Positions 56,092 through 64,000 of a DNA stretch of 64,000 nt are shown here, piece after piece. This DNA comes from Lacticaseibacillus zeae DSM 20178 = KCTC 3804. GTDB lineage: Bacteria; Bacillota; Bacilli; Lactobacillales; Lactobacillaceae. Position numbers and translations under genes: made by a program. The first letter of the stretch is position 1. Every line of letters starts with the position of its first letter. The stretch is from the NCBI RefSeq assembly GCF_000260435.1, contig NZ_BACQ01000077.1, positions 17,688-81,687 of the forward strand, read 5' to 3'. The notes under the pieces are model-generated. The model was not told the origin of the DNA, did no database searches, and saw only the letters and a program-made list of their open reading frames with translations.

Positions 56092-56787
56092 ATGACGGTT
56101 AAACCAAAAATTCTTGTCATAGAAGACGATCCGGATTTGAATGAAAGCATTGTTGACTTCATTCGGGACTTTGCCGAACCTGAAGCCGCGTTAACCGGGG
56201 CGGATGGTTTGTATCAGGCGGAGGAAGGCGTGTTTGATGCGATTATTCTGGACATCATGCTGCCGGAATTAAATGGCTTCGACTTGCTCAAGCAGTTGCG
56301 CGCCAAGCAGGTGAAAACGCCGGTGCTTATTTTGACGGCTAAGGATGCACTTGCCGATAAGTTGCGCGGGTTTGAATTAGGCGGGGATGATTACCTCACC
56401 AAACCGTTTCACCGCGAAGAACTCATTATGCGGCTCAAGGCGTTGTTGAAACGCACTGGACACTTTTTTGATGCTGATGGCTTAACTGCTGGGCCATACG
56501 AAGTGTATTTAAATCGCCATGAGGTGCTGATCAATGGGCAACCCGTTTCGTTAAATGGTAAGGAATTCGACTTGCTCGTGTATTTGCTGCAGAATCAAAA
56601 AACTATTATCACGAAAGATCAGATTTTCGATCGACTTTGGGGCTTTGACTCCGAAACCGCTGTGAGTGTGGTCGAAGTTTATATGTCGAACTTACGCAAA
56701 AAGTTAAAACCGCTGAAAGTTGACGGCTGGATTAAAACCATTCGCAATGTTGGCTATATTTTTCAAGAACCGGAGGGCCGTGAATGA
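56092..56787 (+). CDS. OmpR-family response regulator
   Basis: 231 aa. Receiver domain with acidic pocket EDD (11-13), phospho-acceptor Asp54 in IILDIMLPELNG, and Lys in LTAKDAL; C-terminal winged helix (YLLQNQKTIITKDQIFDRLW, then VEVYMSNLRKKL). Overlaps the kinase gene by 4 bp (ATGA). Divergent from the gtrA operon, which is a natural target; that is inference. Confidence 0.95.
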   Translation: MTVKPKILVIEDDPDLNESIVDFIRDFAEPEAALTGADGLYQAEEGVFDAIILDIMLPELNGFDLLKQLRAKQVKTPVLILTAKDALADKLRGFELGGDDYLTKPFHREELIMRLKALLKRTGHFFDADGLTAGPYEVYLNRHEVLINGQPVSLNGKEFDLLVYLLQNQKTIITKDQIFDRLWGFDSETAVSVVEVYMSNLRKKLKPLKVDGWIKTIRNVGYIFQEPEGRE

Positions 56788-58076
56788 ATGCAGATAAAGG
56801 AATTAAACGGCAGCAACGGCGCTTATTTATCGGCCAGCTGCTGAGTTTCGCCGGACTTTTCCTGGTGCTGGGATTGATCGTCTTTTTTCTGTATGAACGC
56901 TCGGTTTATCAAGATATTGACCATACGTTAGAGCAGCAAAAGACCATGATCATCAAACCGGCAACAGGGATGACGACGCCCAGCGCGCCACGGCAGCCGG
57001 GAGGGAGTCGGCCGATTTCGTTTCGGATGAATATGGTGGTCTTCAATAAAAAAGGCAAAATTATTAATCAAGCCATGCTGGGCGAACGCTTTTATGCGTA
57101 TTTCAAGAAACTGAAATTGGATCGGCAGGCGCTTAACAAACTACAGACTTTAGCGACCTCGACCGGCACGTTTCGGACATTATTGGTCAAAGTGCCGCAG
57201 ACGGCCGCTGATCCACAATATGCCGGGCATTATGTATTGATTTTGCAGAACACCGATGCCCAGGAAGCAGCTATTCGCTCGTTTCGGCAGGTTTTGATTG
57301 TGACGATTATTTTATTCTGGGCGTTGGCATTGGGGTTATCTTATTGGTTATCGACGCGGGCAATGCGGCCGATTGTGCGGTCGTGGCAACGGCAACAGGA
57401 TTTTGTTGCGGATGCCGCCCACGAACTGCGAGCACCGCTGGCCGTGATTCAAAGCAAACAGGAATCTCTGCTGACAAAACCGCAAGCGACCATTATCGAT
57501 GAAAGCGAAGCGATTGCGACTTCGTTGGGCGAGACCAAACGTTTGCGGCAATTGACCGATGATTTGTTGACGATCGCCAAGGCTGACAGCAACACCATCG
57601 AAATCGAGTTAACTGACCTGCGATTTGATCAGGCTTTAGCGCCACAGCTGGCGTCTTATCATGACATTGCCAAAAGTCAGGACAAGTCCTTTACGACCAA
57701 GCTGCCGCCAGATGGCCATGCTTGGTTTGATGCAGCTCGGATCAAACAATTGCTGGTGATTCTGCTAGACAATGCCTTCAAATATACGCAAGCAGGTGAT
57801 TCAATTTGGGTCGAAGTCACGCAAGCGCCGCGGGATTGGCAGCTGATTGTCGGCAATTCAGGGCCGAACATTGCCGATGCTGATAAGTCCCGAATTTTTG
57901 AACGCTTTTATCGCGAAGATGCTTCGCGCAGCCGGCAAACTGGCGGCAGTGGCTTGGGATTGGCCATCGCCCGGTGGATTGTGACGATTCATCATGGTCA
58001 CATTGAAGTCAAAGACGTCCATCCCCACGGTGCCTTATTTGTTGTGACGCTACCAAATAAGCCGCGTGGAGCTTAA
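56784..58076 (+). CDS. Sensor histidine kinase
   Basis: 430 aa. TM1 at about 16-38, an extracytoplasmic sensor of ~130 residues with a Pro/Arg-rich stretch near 65-75, TM2 at about 170-190. Phospho-acceptor His213 in DAAHELRAPLAVIQ, N-box LLDNAFKYT, G-boxes GGSGLGLAIARW. Partner of the regulator encoded upstream. The ligand is unknown; cationic antimicrobial or envelope stress would fit the neighbouring glycosylation genes. Confidence 0.95.
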   Translation: MNADKGIKRQQRRLFIGQLLSFAGLFLVLGLIVFFLYERSVYQDIDHTLEQQKTMIIKPATGMTTPSAPRQPGGSRPISFRMNMVVFNKKGKIINQAMLGERFYAYFKKLKLDRQALNKLQTLATSTGTFRTLLVKVPQTAADPQYAGHYVLILQNTDAQEAAIRSFRQVLIVTIILFWALALGLSYWLSTRAMRPIVRSWQRQQDFVADAAHELRAPLAVIQSKQESLLTKPQATIIDESEAIATSLGETKRLRQLTDDLLTIAKADSNTIEIELTDLRFDQALAPQLASYHDIAKSQDKSFTTKLPPDGHAWFDAARIKQLLVILLDNAFKYTQAGDSIWVEVTQAPRDWQLIVGNSGPNIADADKSRIFERFYREDASRSRQTGGSGLGLAIARWIVTIHHGHIEVKDVHPHGALFVVTLPNKPRGA

Positions 58077-58096
58077 TTGCCAAATGATGGCAAACG

Positions 58097-58147
58097 AAAA
58101 GCAGTCGTTCCGAAGCTTGAAATAGCTTTTGGAACGGCTGCTTTTAA
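58097..58147 (+). terminator. Terminator of the two-component operon
   Basis: Stem AAAAGCAGTCGTTCC / GGAACGGCTGCTTTT. Confidence 0.88.
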
Positions 58148-58198
58148 ATTTCAGTCACTTTTTAAACAACGTTTGGTGACAAAATCCTGATACGACGA

Positions 58199-58579
58199 TT
58201 AACGGGCTGGATTATTGCGAACCCCATTGGCTTCCGTGAAGTCGATAAAGCCCATGTTCGTATCAATATCGCCGCCATCACCGCTTAAAATCAACGTATT
58301 AAGTGTCTTATTAAAGTGAACGTTCATATGCGCATTTAAATCTTCTTGTGAGTAACCCTTGATCAGAATCGGCCCGAGGTTGCTATCAATTTTCGTATCA
58401 TAGTCGGTTGCCGGATCACTGGCTTTGACCACATTCAGTGAAAACTGCACCTGCATATGAATCATAGCGTGTTGTGAATAAGGACCAACGCCGTCTTCAA
58501 AGGTCAAAAGCAGTTTCTTGTCCGGATCCAAATGCGGCTTGATCTTGTCGATGGCACCTTCGTCAAAATGAATTTGCAT
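58199..58579 (-). CDS. HesB-like iron-sulfur biosynthesis domain protein
   Basis: 126 aa from ATG 58579 behind AGGGAG. Begins MQIHFDEGAIDKIKPHLDPD, the pattern of Firmicute HesB-like (Fe-S_biosyn) proteins. There is no cysteine in the body, so the usual Cys ligands of A-type Fe-S carriers are absent and a true scaffold role is doubtful. Monocistronic. Confidence 0.75.
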   Translation of the reverse strand: MQIHFDEGAIDKIKPHLDPDKKLLLTFEDGVGPYSQHAMIHMQVQFSLNVVKASDPATDYDTKIDSNLGPILIKGYSQEDLNAHMNVHFNKTLNTLILSGDGGDIDTNMGFIDFTEANGVRNNPAR

Positions 58580-58675
58580 GCAATCAACTCCCTTCGCCGT
58601 AAACATAGGCTGATTAGGAAGCAAAAGCAACTGATTCGACTCGGTAATTGGCTCAACGACGCTGTGGATGCGGTG

Positions 58676-60163
58676 TTACTTGGGGTGGTGGGTGAGGAGT
58701 TGCCGATGTTCTAAATAGCGCCGGACCTTAAAGCTGGCACCGAGCTTAAAACAGGTTTCAGCGTCTTTTAGATCTAGTCCAGTCAACTCGCTTATGTGAT
58801 TAAGACGATAGCGCAATGTATTGAAGTGAATGTAAAGGTGTTTTTCGGTGTGAGTAAGATTTTCACCATATTCAAGATAGGCATCCAGCGTCCTCACTAA
58901 TTCGGTTTTGTTGTCCGCATCGTAAGCCATTAAAGTTTTGACCGCGGGATTGATGAAAAAAGGCAGAATTTCGACGTGGTCTACCTGCGCTAACAGTAAA
59001 TCAAAGAAGGCATCTTCACAAAAAACAACCGGAGTGTGCGGCAGTTTGAGTTTAGCGGTTCTGCGGCAAACCGCGTAGGCTGCAATCGTGTCTTCTGGAT
59101 GCGTATATTGATTCGAAACAATCAGGCGGCAGTCTGCGCGATTGGCAACATCGATTAACTTGGCTTTGAATGGGTAGCTATTATAAGTTGGTAAATCGAT
59201 TGAAATAAGTACTAAACAATGATGGTGGTAGATAGTGATGAGCACCTGGCTGAAGAGCGGTGTTAGGAGATACTTTAGCCGTTCTTTCAAACTTGCCAGG
59301 GACTGACCGGCTTGCGGTTCAGCTTTGATTAAGACCATACTCGCAGGCAGTGTTGCATTTTCACGTGCAAATTGAGCGGCAAATGTTGTGGTTTGCTGCT
59401 CAGTTAACAACATAGTCAGCAAGTAATCACGTTTGGAAGCTGCAGTTGGCATGACCCTATTTTTGACCAGCGAGCTGATAATGACTTTTATTTGGCCGTT
59501 TACTTTTGCAATCTGGATGGCATTGATAGCTGTCGTTAGCGCTGGCATGATCAGATACCCGAGCGCGTCATTGTGATATGCGAGTGGCAGAAAGAGCAAA
59601 GGAAGATGAAGGCCATTGCTGGTGGGCATTATGATCTGGGAACTGTTTGAGACAACATGAAGATGCTTGAGAGGTAGAGACAACTGGCTAGCGTTCAAGA
59701 CTGTTGTAAGTTGCTGCCGATTAGCAGGGTTGGGCACTGCTTTTAAAACGACTTGGCCTAGAAGGTTAACGATGACTAACGGATTATTTAGTGCACGGGC
59801 ACTTTGGTCAAAAATCGTTTTAAAATCGACGGTGATCGCTTTAATTGCCAACTGAGTTAGTTGATCTTGCAATTCAGCTGTTGGTGCTAATAAACTGCTG
59901 GCGCGATCAAAGAGTTGTGTCAGCTGCTCCGCAGAGGCATTTGGCAATTGCGCACAAGTGACTGGCTTGATGCAGCCGTCAAGATAGACGGTCATTTGTA
60001 TTTTGTTTTGCGGTGAAACAGTAACGTGAATAACATCAGATGCGCCTTTGCTAACGGGTATTGGATCTAGATACATGTTGGTTACTTCAGGGTTCGCCGC
60101 AATATTATTAACGATAATGGGCATCGTCGTTTCAAGTCGATGCAAAAAAGTTTTTAGTTTCAT
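58676..60163 (-). CDS. PucR/CdaR-family transcriptional regulator
   Basis: 495 aa. C-terminal PucR-type helix-turn-helix (LDAYLEYGENLTHTEKHLYI, then HFNTLRYRLNHISELTGLDL) preceded by a GGDEF-like degenerate domain (~250-400) and an N-terminal ligand-binding region. AAGGAAA precedes ATG 60163. Divergent from the SDR operon, which it probably activates in response to its substrate. Members of this family regulate purine, sugar-acid or amino-acid catabolism. Confidence 0.88.
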   Translation of the reverse strand: MKLKTFLHRLETTMPIIVNNIAANPEVTNMYLDPIPVSKGASDVIHVTVSPQNKIQMTVYLDGCIKPVTCAQLPNASAEQLTQLFDRASSLLAPTAELQDQLTQLAIKAITVDFKTIFDQSARALNNPLVIVNLLGQVVLKAVPNPANRQQLTTVLNASQLSLPLKHLHVVSNSSQIIMPTSNGLHLPLLFLPLAYHNDALGYLIMPALTTAINAIQIAKVNGQIKVIISSLVKNRVMPTAASKRDYLLTMLLTEQQTTTFAAQFARENATLPASMVLIKAEPQAGQSLASLKERLKYLLTPLFSQVLITIYHHHCLVLISIDLPTYNSYPFKAKLIDVANRADCRLIVSNQYTHPEDTIAAYAVCRRTAKLKLPHTPVVFCEDAFFDLLLAQVDHVEILPFFINPAVKTLMAYDADNKTELVRTLDAYLEYGENLTHTEKHLYIHFNTLRYRLNHISELTGLDLKDAETCFKLGASFKVRRYLEHRQLLTHHPK

Positions 60164-60265
60164 GTATTTTCCTTAAAGTGCAGCATATCCACACTTTTGA
60201 CAATTGGCAAAAGCTGACAAAACTACTTGCTCATTCCTGTGCAAACTACCTCTTCATCATACTTT

Positions 60266-60294
60266 TTGAAAGCGCTATCGTAAAGGCGTATTCG
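60266..60294 (+). promoter_or_regulatory. Promoter of the SDR operon with cre overlapping -35
   Basis: TTGAAA (60266-60271), 17-bp spacer, TATTCG (60289-60294). TGAAAGCGCTATCG (60267-60280) matches 13 of 14 cre positions and covers the -35, so CcpA should repress. It lies between the PucR-type gene and the operon. Confidence 0.7.
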
Positions 60295-60349
60295 GAAATG
60301 CGAATATTACGATTTGCTTTTTAAGAAAGTCATGAGGAGGTTGTTAACA

Positions 60350-61210
60350 TTGAAAGAATTTAAAGGCAAAGTCATGTTCATTACCGGCGCTGCTCACGGA
60401 TTTGGTCGGGTGATTGCCGAGGAAGGTGCTAAGCGGGGGATGAAGCTGGCCTTGGTCGACATTGACGATGCGTCACTTAACGAAACTTATCAAATGGTGA
60501 TTGCCCTAGGTGCAGACGCTATCATGGTTCCAGCTGATGTGACCAAAGAATCGGCAGTTAATGGAGCGATTGACCAAACGTTACAGGCTTTTAAACAAAT
60601 TGATTTACTGATTAATGATGCTGGTATTGCTTTACCTGGTCGGATGTGGGAATTGCCAACGCGCGATTGGGAATGGATCCTGCACGTCAATGTTATGAGC
60701 CAGGTTTATGCCATGAAGCGAATCATTCCAATTATGATGGCACGGAAAACGCATGGCGCTATCCTGAACGTTGCTTCGATTGCCGGACTGGTTGACACGC
60801 CAGGAATGCCTGCCTACCACGCTAGTAAGTTTGCTAGTGTCGGTTTGACCGAGGCGACAGCATACGACTTACAACGGGCAGGAGCCGATATTGAGATGCA
60901 TGTCATGTGTCCGGGTTTTGTCCAAACCGATCTTTACCACACAGAACAACATCGTCCTAAACAATACAGCGATCCAAGTGACCCTTACTATCAAAGTGAA
61001 GCGTTTTTGAAAGGGCAGCAATTTGCCAAGTACGTGATTACGAACGGCATGCCAATTGATACTATTGCGGCGACCGTTTTCAAAGCACTTGAAGACAATC
61101 AGTTCTATATTCTGACCCACCCGCAATTCAATCCACTGATTTTGGATCGGGTTAATCGCATTGTGAAGCATGGTGCGCCAGATGTTCACGTAATGGACGG
61201 CATTATGTAA
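60350..61210 (+). CDS. Short-chain dehydrogenase/reductase
   Basis: 286 aa classical SDR. TTG 60350 is chosen: AGGAGG lies nine bases upstream and the product begins KEFKGKVMFITGAAHGFG with the TGxxxGxG cofactor motif. NDAGIALPG corresponds to NNAG, catalytic Ser in NVASIAGL, YHASK the YxxxK pair. First gene of a four-gene operon. Confidence 0.92.
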   Translation: MKEFKGKVMFITGAAHGFGRVIAEEGAKRGMKLALVDIDDASLNETYQMVIALGADAIMVPADVTKESAVNGAIDQTLQAFKQIDLLINDAGIALPGRMWELPTRDWEWILHVNVMSQVYAMKRIIPIMMARKTHGAILNVASIAGLVDTPGMPAYHASKFASVGLTEATAYDLQRAGADIEMHVMCPGFVQTDLYHTEQHRPKQYSDPSDPYYQSEAFLKGQQFAKYVITNGMPIDTIAATVFKALEDNQFYILTHPQFNPLILDRVNRIVKHGAPDVHVMDGIM

Positions 61211-61239
61211 CTTGTGCTTTTTGAAAGGAGTCGTTAAAC

Positions 61240-62085
61240 ATGTCGAGCTATGTTGTGTCACAGACAGACGTTAAGAATTTTCTGAATTTGCCAAGCATGA
61301 ATGACCAAGAAGGGATCAGTTTTGCTTATGCTACCGATGAAAAAGTACTAGCTAAACTCATTCCGAAACCGTTGAAATTGGTTGCACCGATTGTTTGCGG
61401 ATATGTAGTTCATATGGGGAAACCCAGTTTTGGTGGACCTTATCTAGAACAAACACTATTTGCGCTCGTCAGTTATCAAGACAAAATGGTAGGTTCCTAT
61501 CCTCTAACATTGCTGTTACATGGTCCAGGAGCCGAAGCAGGATTGGTTGCCGGACGTGAAGGCGCAGGTATTCCAAAGAAGCTGGCAGATCACATCGAAC
61601 TACGGCGCAATGACAACCAAGCAACTGCTTCAGTTGACCGCCATGGGAAAACCTTGTTAACGGTGGACTGGGAAGCAGGAGACGTAAACGATCCGTCAAT
61701 ACTGAAAACTTTTGGCAGCCAGTTTGCGTTGAACAAACCATCAGAAATGAATAGCTTTTTCTTCAATTATGATCTGAATCAAGACGATCAGGGAGCGAAT
61801 CACTTTACGAACGTTGAGTTGGTTGCGACGCAAATGCAGTCACTCGCTGATCGTGTTGAACCCGGTAAGTTGAAAATTAAAGTCGATTCAACTGAAGATG
61901 ATCCGTTTGGCGAACTGCCGGTTCTCAAACCACTCGGGGCAATGTGGTACCATTTTGCAACATCAACGATGGTCAAAACGCTGCATCTAGACCAAGTCGA
62001 TGCTGAAAAAACAGCTCCTTACCTAATCACAGGTCGTTATGACCGCAGCATGATGAATCCGTTAGCGACCACCTATATTATTTGA
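61240..62085 (+). CDS. Acetoacetate-decarboxylase-family protein
   Basis: 281 aa. LIPKPLKLVAPIVCGYVV at the N-terminus and GREGAGIPKKLADHIEL, with adjacent lysines where acetoacetate decarboxylase has its Schiff-base Lys, define the ADC family. Whether it decarboxylates acetoacetate or acts on another beta-keto acid is unknown; many ADC-like proteins have other activities. AAAGGAG precedes ATG 61240; 29 bp after the SDR gene. Confidence 0.88.
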   Translation: MSSYVVSQTDVKNFLNLPSMNDQEGISFAYATDEKVLAKLIPKPLKLVAPIVCGYVVHMGKPSFGGPYLEQTLFALVSYQDKMVGSYPLTLLLHGPGAEAGLVAGREGAGIPKKLADHIELRRNDNQATASVDRHGKTLLTVDWEAGDVNDPSILKTFGSQFALNKPSEMNSFFFNYDLNQDDQGANHFTNVELVATQMQSLADRVEPGKLKIKVDSTEDDPFGELPVLKPLGAMWYHFATSTMVKTLHLDQVDAEKTAPYLITGRYDRSMMNPLATTYII

Positions 62086-62130
62086 ATGAAAACGATTAAT
62101 ATATTTATATAAGAAATGAGGTAATTTAAA

Positions 62131-62790
62131 ATGACAGACACAGTAGCAGCACCAAAGTTAACGAACAACGATTTGGCCAATGTGATGTTTGACCGCCATT
62201 CAGTGCGGAAATTTGATTCCAACGTCAAGATTAGCCGAGATGAACTGCAAGAGATGATCAAGCAGGCAACCACCGCACCCTCGGCATGCAATCTGCAATC
62301 GTGGCATTTTGTCATCATCGATACACCGGAAGCAAAAGAAAAATTGAAGAAAGCGGCCATGAAGTTCAACTATCCGCAAATCGATACGAGTTCAGCCATT
62401 ATTTTTATCGCAGGGGACACGCAGTCGCACGAAGTCTATCGCGATGTCTGGACTAAAGTTTACGAAGCCGGCAAGATCAGTAAAGAGAAACTTGACCAGA
62501 TTTTCAATACGTTCTTACCGCTTTACGAACATGCTTCACCAGAGTTCCTGACCTTGGATGCAACGATTGATGGCGCGATGGTCGGCATGCAACTGCTTTT
62601 GCTGGCGCGTGCTCACGGCTATGATGCCAATCCTTGGTCTGGTTATGACTTTAAAACCATCATTCCGACGTTGGGACTGGATCCGAAACGGTTTGTGCCG
62701 GTCATGGCGATTGCAATCGGGAAAGCAGCGGAAAAACCACTGAAAACCGACCGTTACGATGTCAATCAGTTAATTGACTACTTGGCATAA
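62131..62790 (+). CDS. Nitroreductase-family FMN protein
   Basis: 219 aa. FDRHSVRKFDSNVKISRDEL and TTAPSACNLQSWHFVIID are the FMN-binding stretches; AIAIGKAAEKPLKTDR closes the fold. GAGGTAA precedes ATG 62131. A weaker cre-like TGAAAACGATTAAT (62087-62100, 12 of 14) lies just upstream, so the last two genes may have an additional promoter. Confidence 0.92.
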   Translation: MTDTVAAPKLTNNDLANVMFDRHSVRKFDSNVKISRDELQEMIKQATTAPSACNLQSWHFVIIDTPEAKEKLKKAAMKFNYPQIDTSSAIIFIAGDTQSHEVYRDVWTKVYEAGKISKEKLDQIFNTFLPLYEHASPEFLTLDATIDGAMVGMQLLLLARAHGYDANPWSGYDFKTIIPTLGLDPKRFVPVMAIAIGKAAEKPLKTDRYDVNQLIDYLA

Positions 62791-62840
62791 GTCGTTGACA
62801 AACCAAACGATCCGATCTCAAGGGAAAAGAGGAACAAACA

Positions 62841-63947
62841 ATGATTGATGCAGTTAAAACCGATCCTTTCGGTGAAGTAAACGCAATTGACGTGTTGGAT
62901 CTGGCAAGTCTGGAAGGCCGTGCAGAGAAGGTGCTCGGTCGTGGCGAATTTGGCTACATTAGTGAAGGTTCCGATGATGGCTATACAATGCGCCGGAATA
63001 CCACCGCGTTTCAAGATGTCGAGATGCTCCCACGTGTCTTACAAGGCGTTGAAAAACCAGATCAGTCAACAACCTTCATGGGCGCTAAGCTGGCTTCGCC
63101 GTTACTAACGGCCCCCATTGCCGGAAACACGCTGGCCCATTCGAGCGGTGAACTGGGTTTGGCAAAAGGCGCAAAAGAAGCCGGCATTATGATGTCACAA
63201 AGTACTTTTGCCTCCAAACCCATTGCCGAGACTGCTGCAGTCAGTGATGGTGCGCCATATATGTTTCAGCTATACATGCCAAAAGACTGGTCATATTGCG
63301 AATACTTGCTCGATGAGGCCAAAAACGCTGGTGCTTTAGCAATTATTTTGACAGCGGATTCAACGCTGGGTGGATATCGCGAAAAAGACGTCATGAATCA
63401 CTATCATCTGAAAGGTCGGTTAGCTAATCTGGAAGGCTATAATAGCGGTCAAACCGGTGTCGGCGCAGGTGGGTTGTTCAAAGAATCCATGCAAAAACTG
63501 GATTTGGCACTTATCGACAAACTTGCCAGCTACTCAGGCTTGCCCATTATTATTAAAGGCATTCAGCATCCTGATGACGCCGTTGCGGCCATAAATGCAG
63601 GCGCGGCAGGAATCTATGTCTCCAATCATGGTGGTCGCCAGCTTGATGGAGCACCTGGAGCGATTGAGCAGTTGCCGGCGATTGCGGCTGCGGTCGATCA
63701 TCGGGTACCGATTATCTTTGACGGCGGCGTGCAGCGTGGAACGCATGTGCTCAAAGCCTTGGCACTTGGCGCAGATCTTGTCGGCGTTGGCCGGCCATTC
63801 AGTTATGGTTTGGCGCTTGGCGGCTGGCAAGGCGTCAAGGCAGTCGCCGATCATCTGAAAATGGAAATTAATATTGCCATGCAGCTAACCGGATGCCAAA
63901 CGATTGAGGATGTTAAACGAATGAAAATTAAGACGCGCTTTGCTTAA
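62841..63947 (+). CDS. FMN-dependent alpha-hydroxy-acid oxidase (lactate-oxidase-like)
   Basis: 368 aa. FMN barrel with GYISEGSDDGYTMRRN, APIAGNTLAHSSGELGLAKG, MMSQSTFASKPI, and the active-site signature SNHGGRQLDGAPG with catalytic His (about 256). LTADSTLGGYREKD carries the conserved Arg. Oxidises L-lactate or another 2-hydroxy acid with O2, making H2O2; an isopentenyl-diphosphate isomerase is less likely. AGAGG precedes ATG 62841. Last gene in the window. Confidence 0.9.
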   Translation: MIDAVKTDPFGEVNAIDVLDLASLEGRAEKVLGRGEFGYISEGSDDGYTMRRNTTAFQDVEMLPRVLQGVEKPDQSTTFMGAKLASPLLTAPIAGNTLAHSSGELGLAKGAKEAGIMMSQSTFASKPIAETAAVSDGAPYMFQLYMPKDWSYCEYLLDEAKNAGALAIILTADSTLGGYREKDVMNHYHLKGRLANLEGYNSGQTGVGAGGLFKESMQKLDLALIDKLASYSGLPIIIKGIQHPDDAVAAINAGAAGIYVSNHGGRQLDGAPGAIEQLPAIAAAVDHRVPIIFDGGVQRGTHVLKALALGADLVGVGRPFSYGLALGGWQGVKAVADHLKMEINIAMQLTGCQTIEDVKRMKIKTRFA

Positions 63948-64000
63948 TTGATTAGCTGGGCCCTTTGTTTCAGGCGTCAGCAAACACGTTTAGATGAACA

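Overview
The window comes from a low-to-mid GC Gram-positive lactic acid bacterium, most likely the Lacticaseibacillus casei/paracasei/rhamnosus group. The reasons are strong AGGAGG ribosome sites, a CIRCE element, CcpA-type cre boxes, the gal gene order K-E-T-R-M described for L. casei, a neighbouring tagatose-6-phosphate (lac) cluster and a MutY without iron-sulfur ligands. I see no rRNA, tRNA, CRISPR array, phage or intact insertion sequence. Species and strain cannot be fixed by eye.

Layout. 1-2.6 kb: glycerol catabolism (glpO partial, glpK) behind a CcpA-type promoter. 2.8-3.5 kb: a family 2 glycosyltransferase. 3.8-10.1 kb: Leloir pathway galK-galE-galT-galR-galM, with what looks like a decayed group II intron between galR and galM. 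11.4-13.8 kb: a galactitol-type PTS (IIA, IIB, IIC) with a cre inside its promoter. 14.3-21 kb, minus strand: lacR-lacA-lacB-lacD-lacC, then a DUF4867 protein, a serine-hydrolase-like protein that lacks its catalytic motifs, and a TauE-type exporter. Galactose can therefore be handled by two adjacent routes: Leloir, and PTS to galactose-6-P to tagatose-6-P to tagatose-1,6-bisphosphate to triose phosphates.

21.5-40.2 kb is mixed housekeeping and accessory content: a HAD phosphatase, sbcD-sbcC, two antitoxin-like genes without toxins, a PadR regulator divergent from a YhgE/Pip membrane protein and a quinone reductase, hsp20 under CIRCE, clusterless mutY, an esterase/quinone-reductase/small-protein operon, pyridoxine/HMP kinase, and an unrecognised overlapping gene pair (37.5-39.4 kb). 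40.5-43.4 kb: a candidate C-rich small RNA locus and a family 3 glycosidase.

43.4-48.2 kb is the most interesting part. A TrpXYZ-type ABC transporter has two paralogous substrate-binding lipoproteins, each preceded by its own leader peptide. One leader is Phe-rich (FFGSFFG), the other Tyr-rich (YYYGYFG). Each is followed by RNA segments that can form the classical four-part ribosome-mediated attenuator. 48.4-52.1 kb: an MDR oxidoreductase and a P-type cation ATPase. 52.3-58.1 kb: a GtrA/GT2/GT39 cell-envelope glycosylation module divergent from a two-component system. 58.2-64 kb: a HesB-like protein, a PucR/CdaR-type regulator, and a divergent redox operon (SDR, acetoacetate-decarboxylase-like, nitroreductase, FMN 2-hydroxyacid oxidase) with a cre at its promoter.

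A family of about 119-bp long-hairpin intergenic repeats, GAGCG... to ...GCGTTAT, occurs at least nine times (full, centre-altered or internally deleted), several directly behind terminator T-tracts. Coordinates and motifs were read by eye; functional names rest on recognised family motifs, not on database searches.
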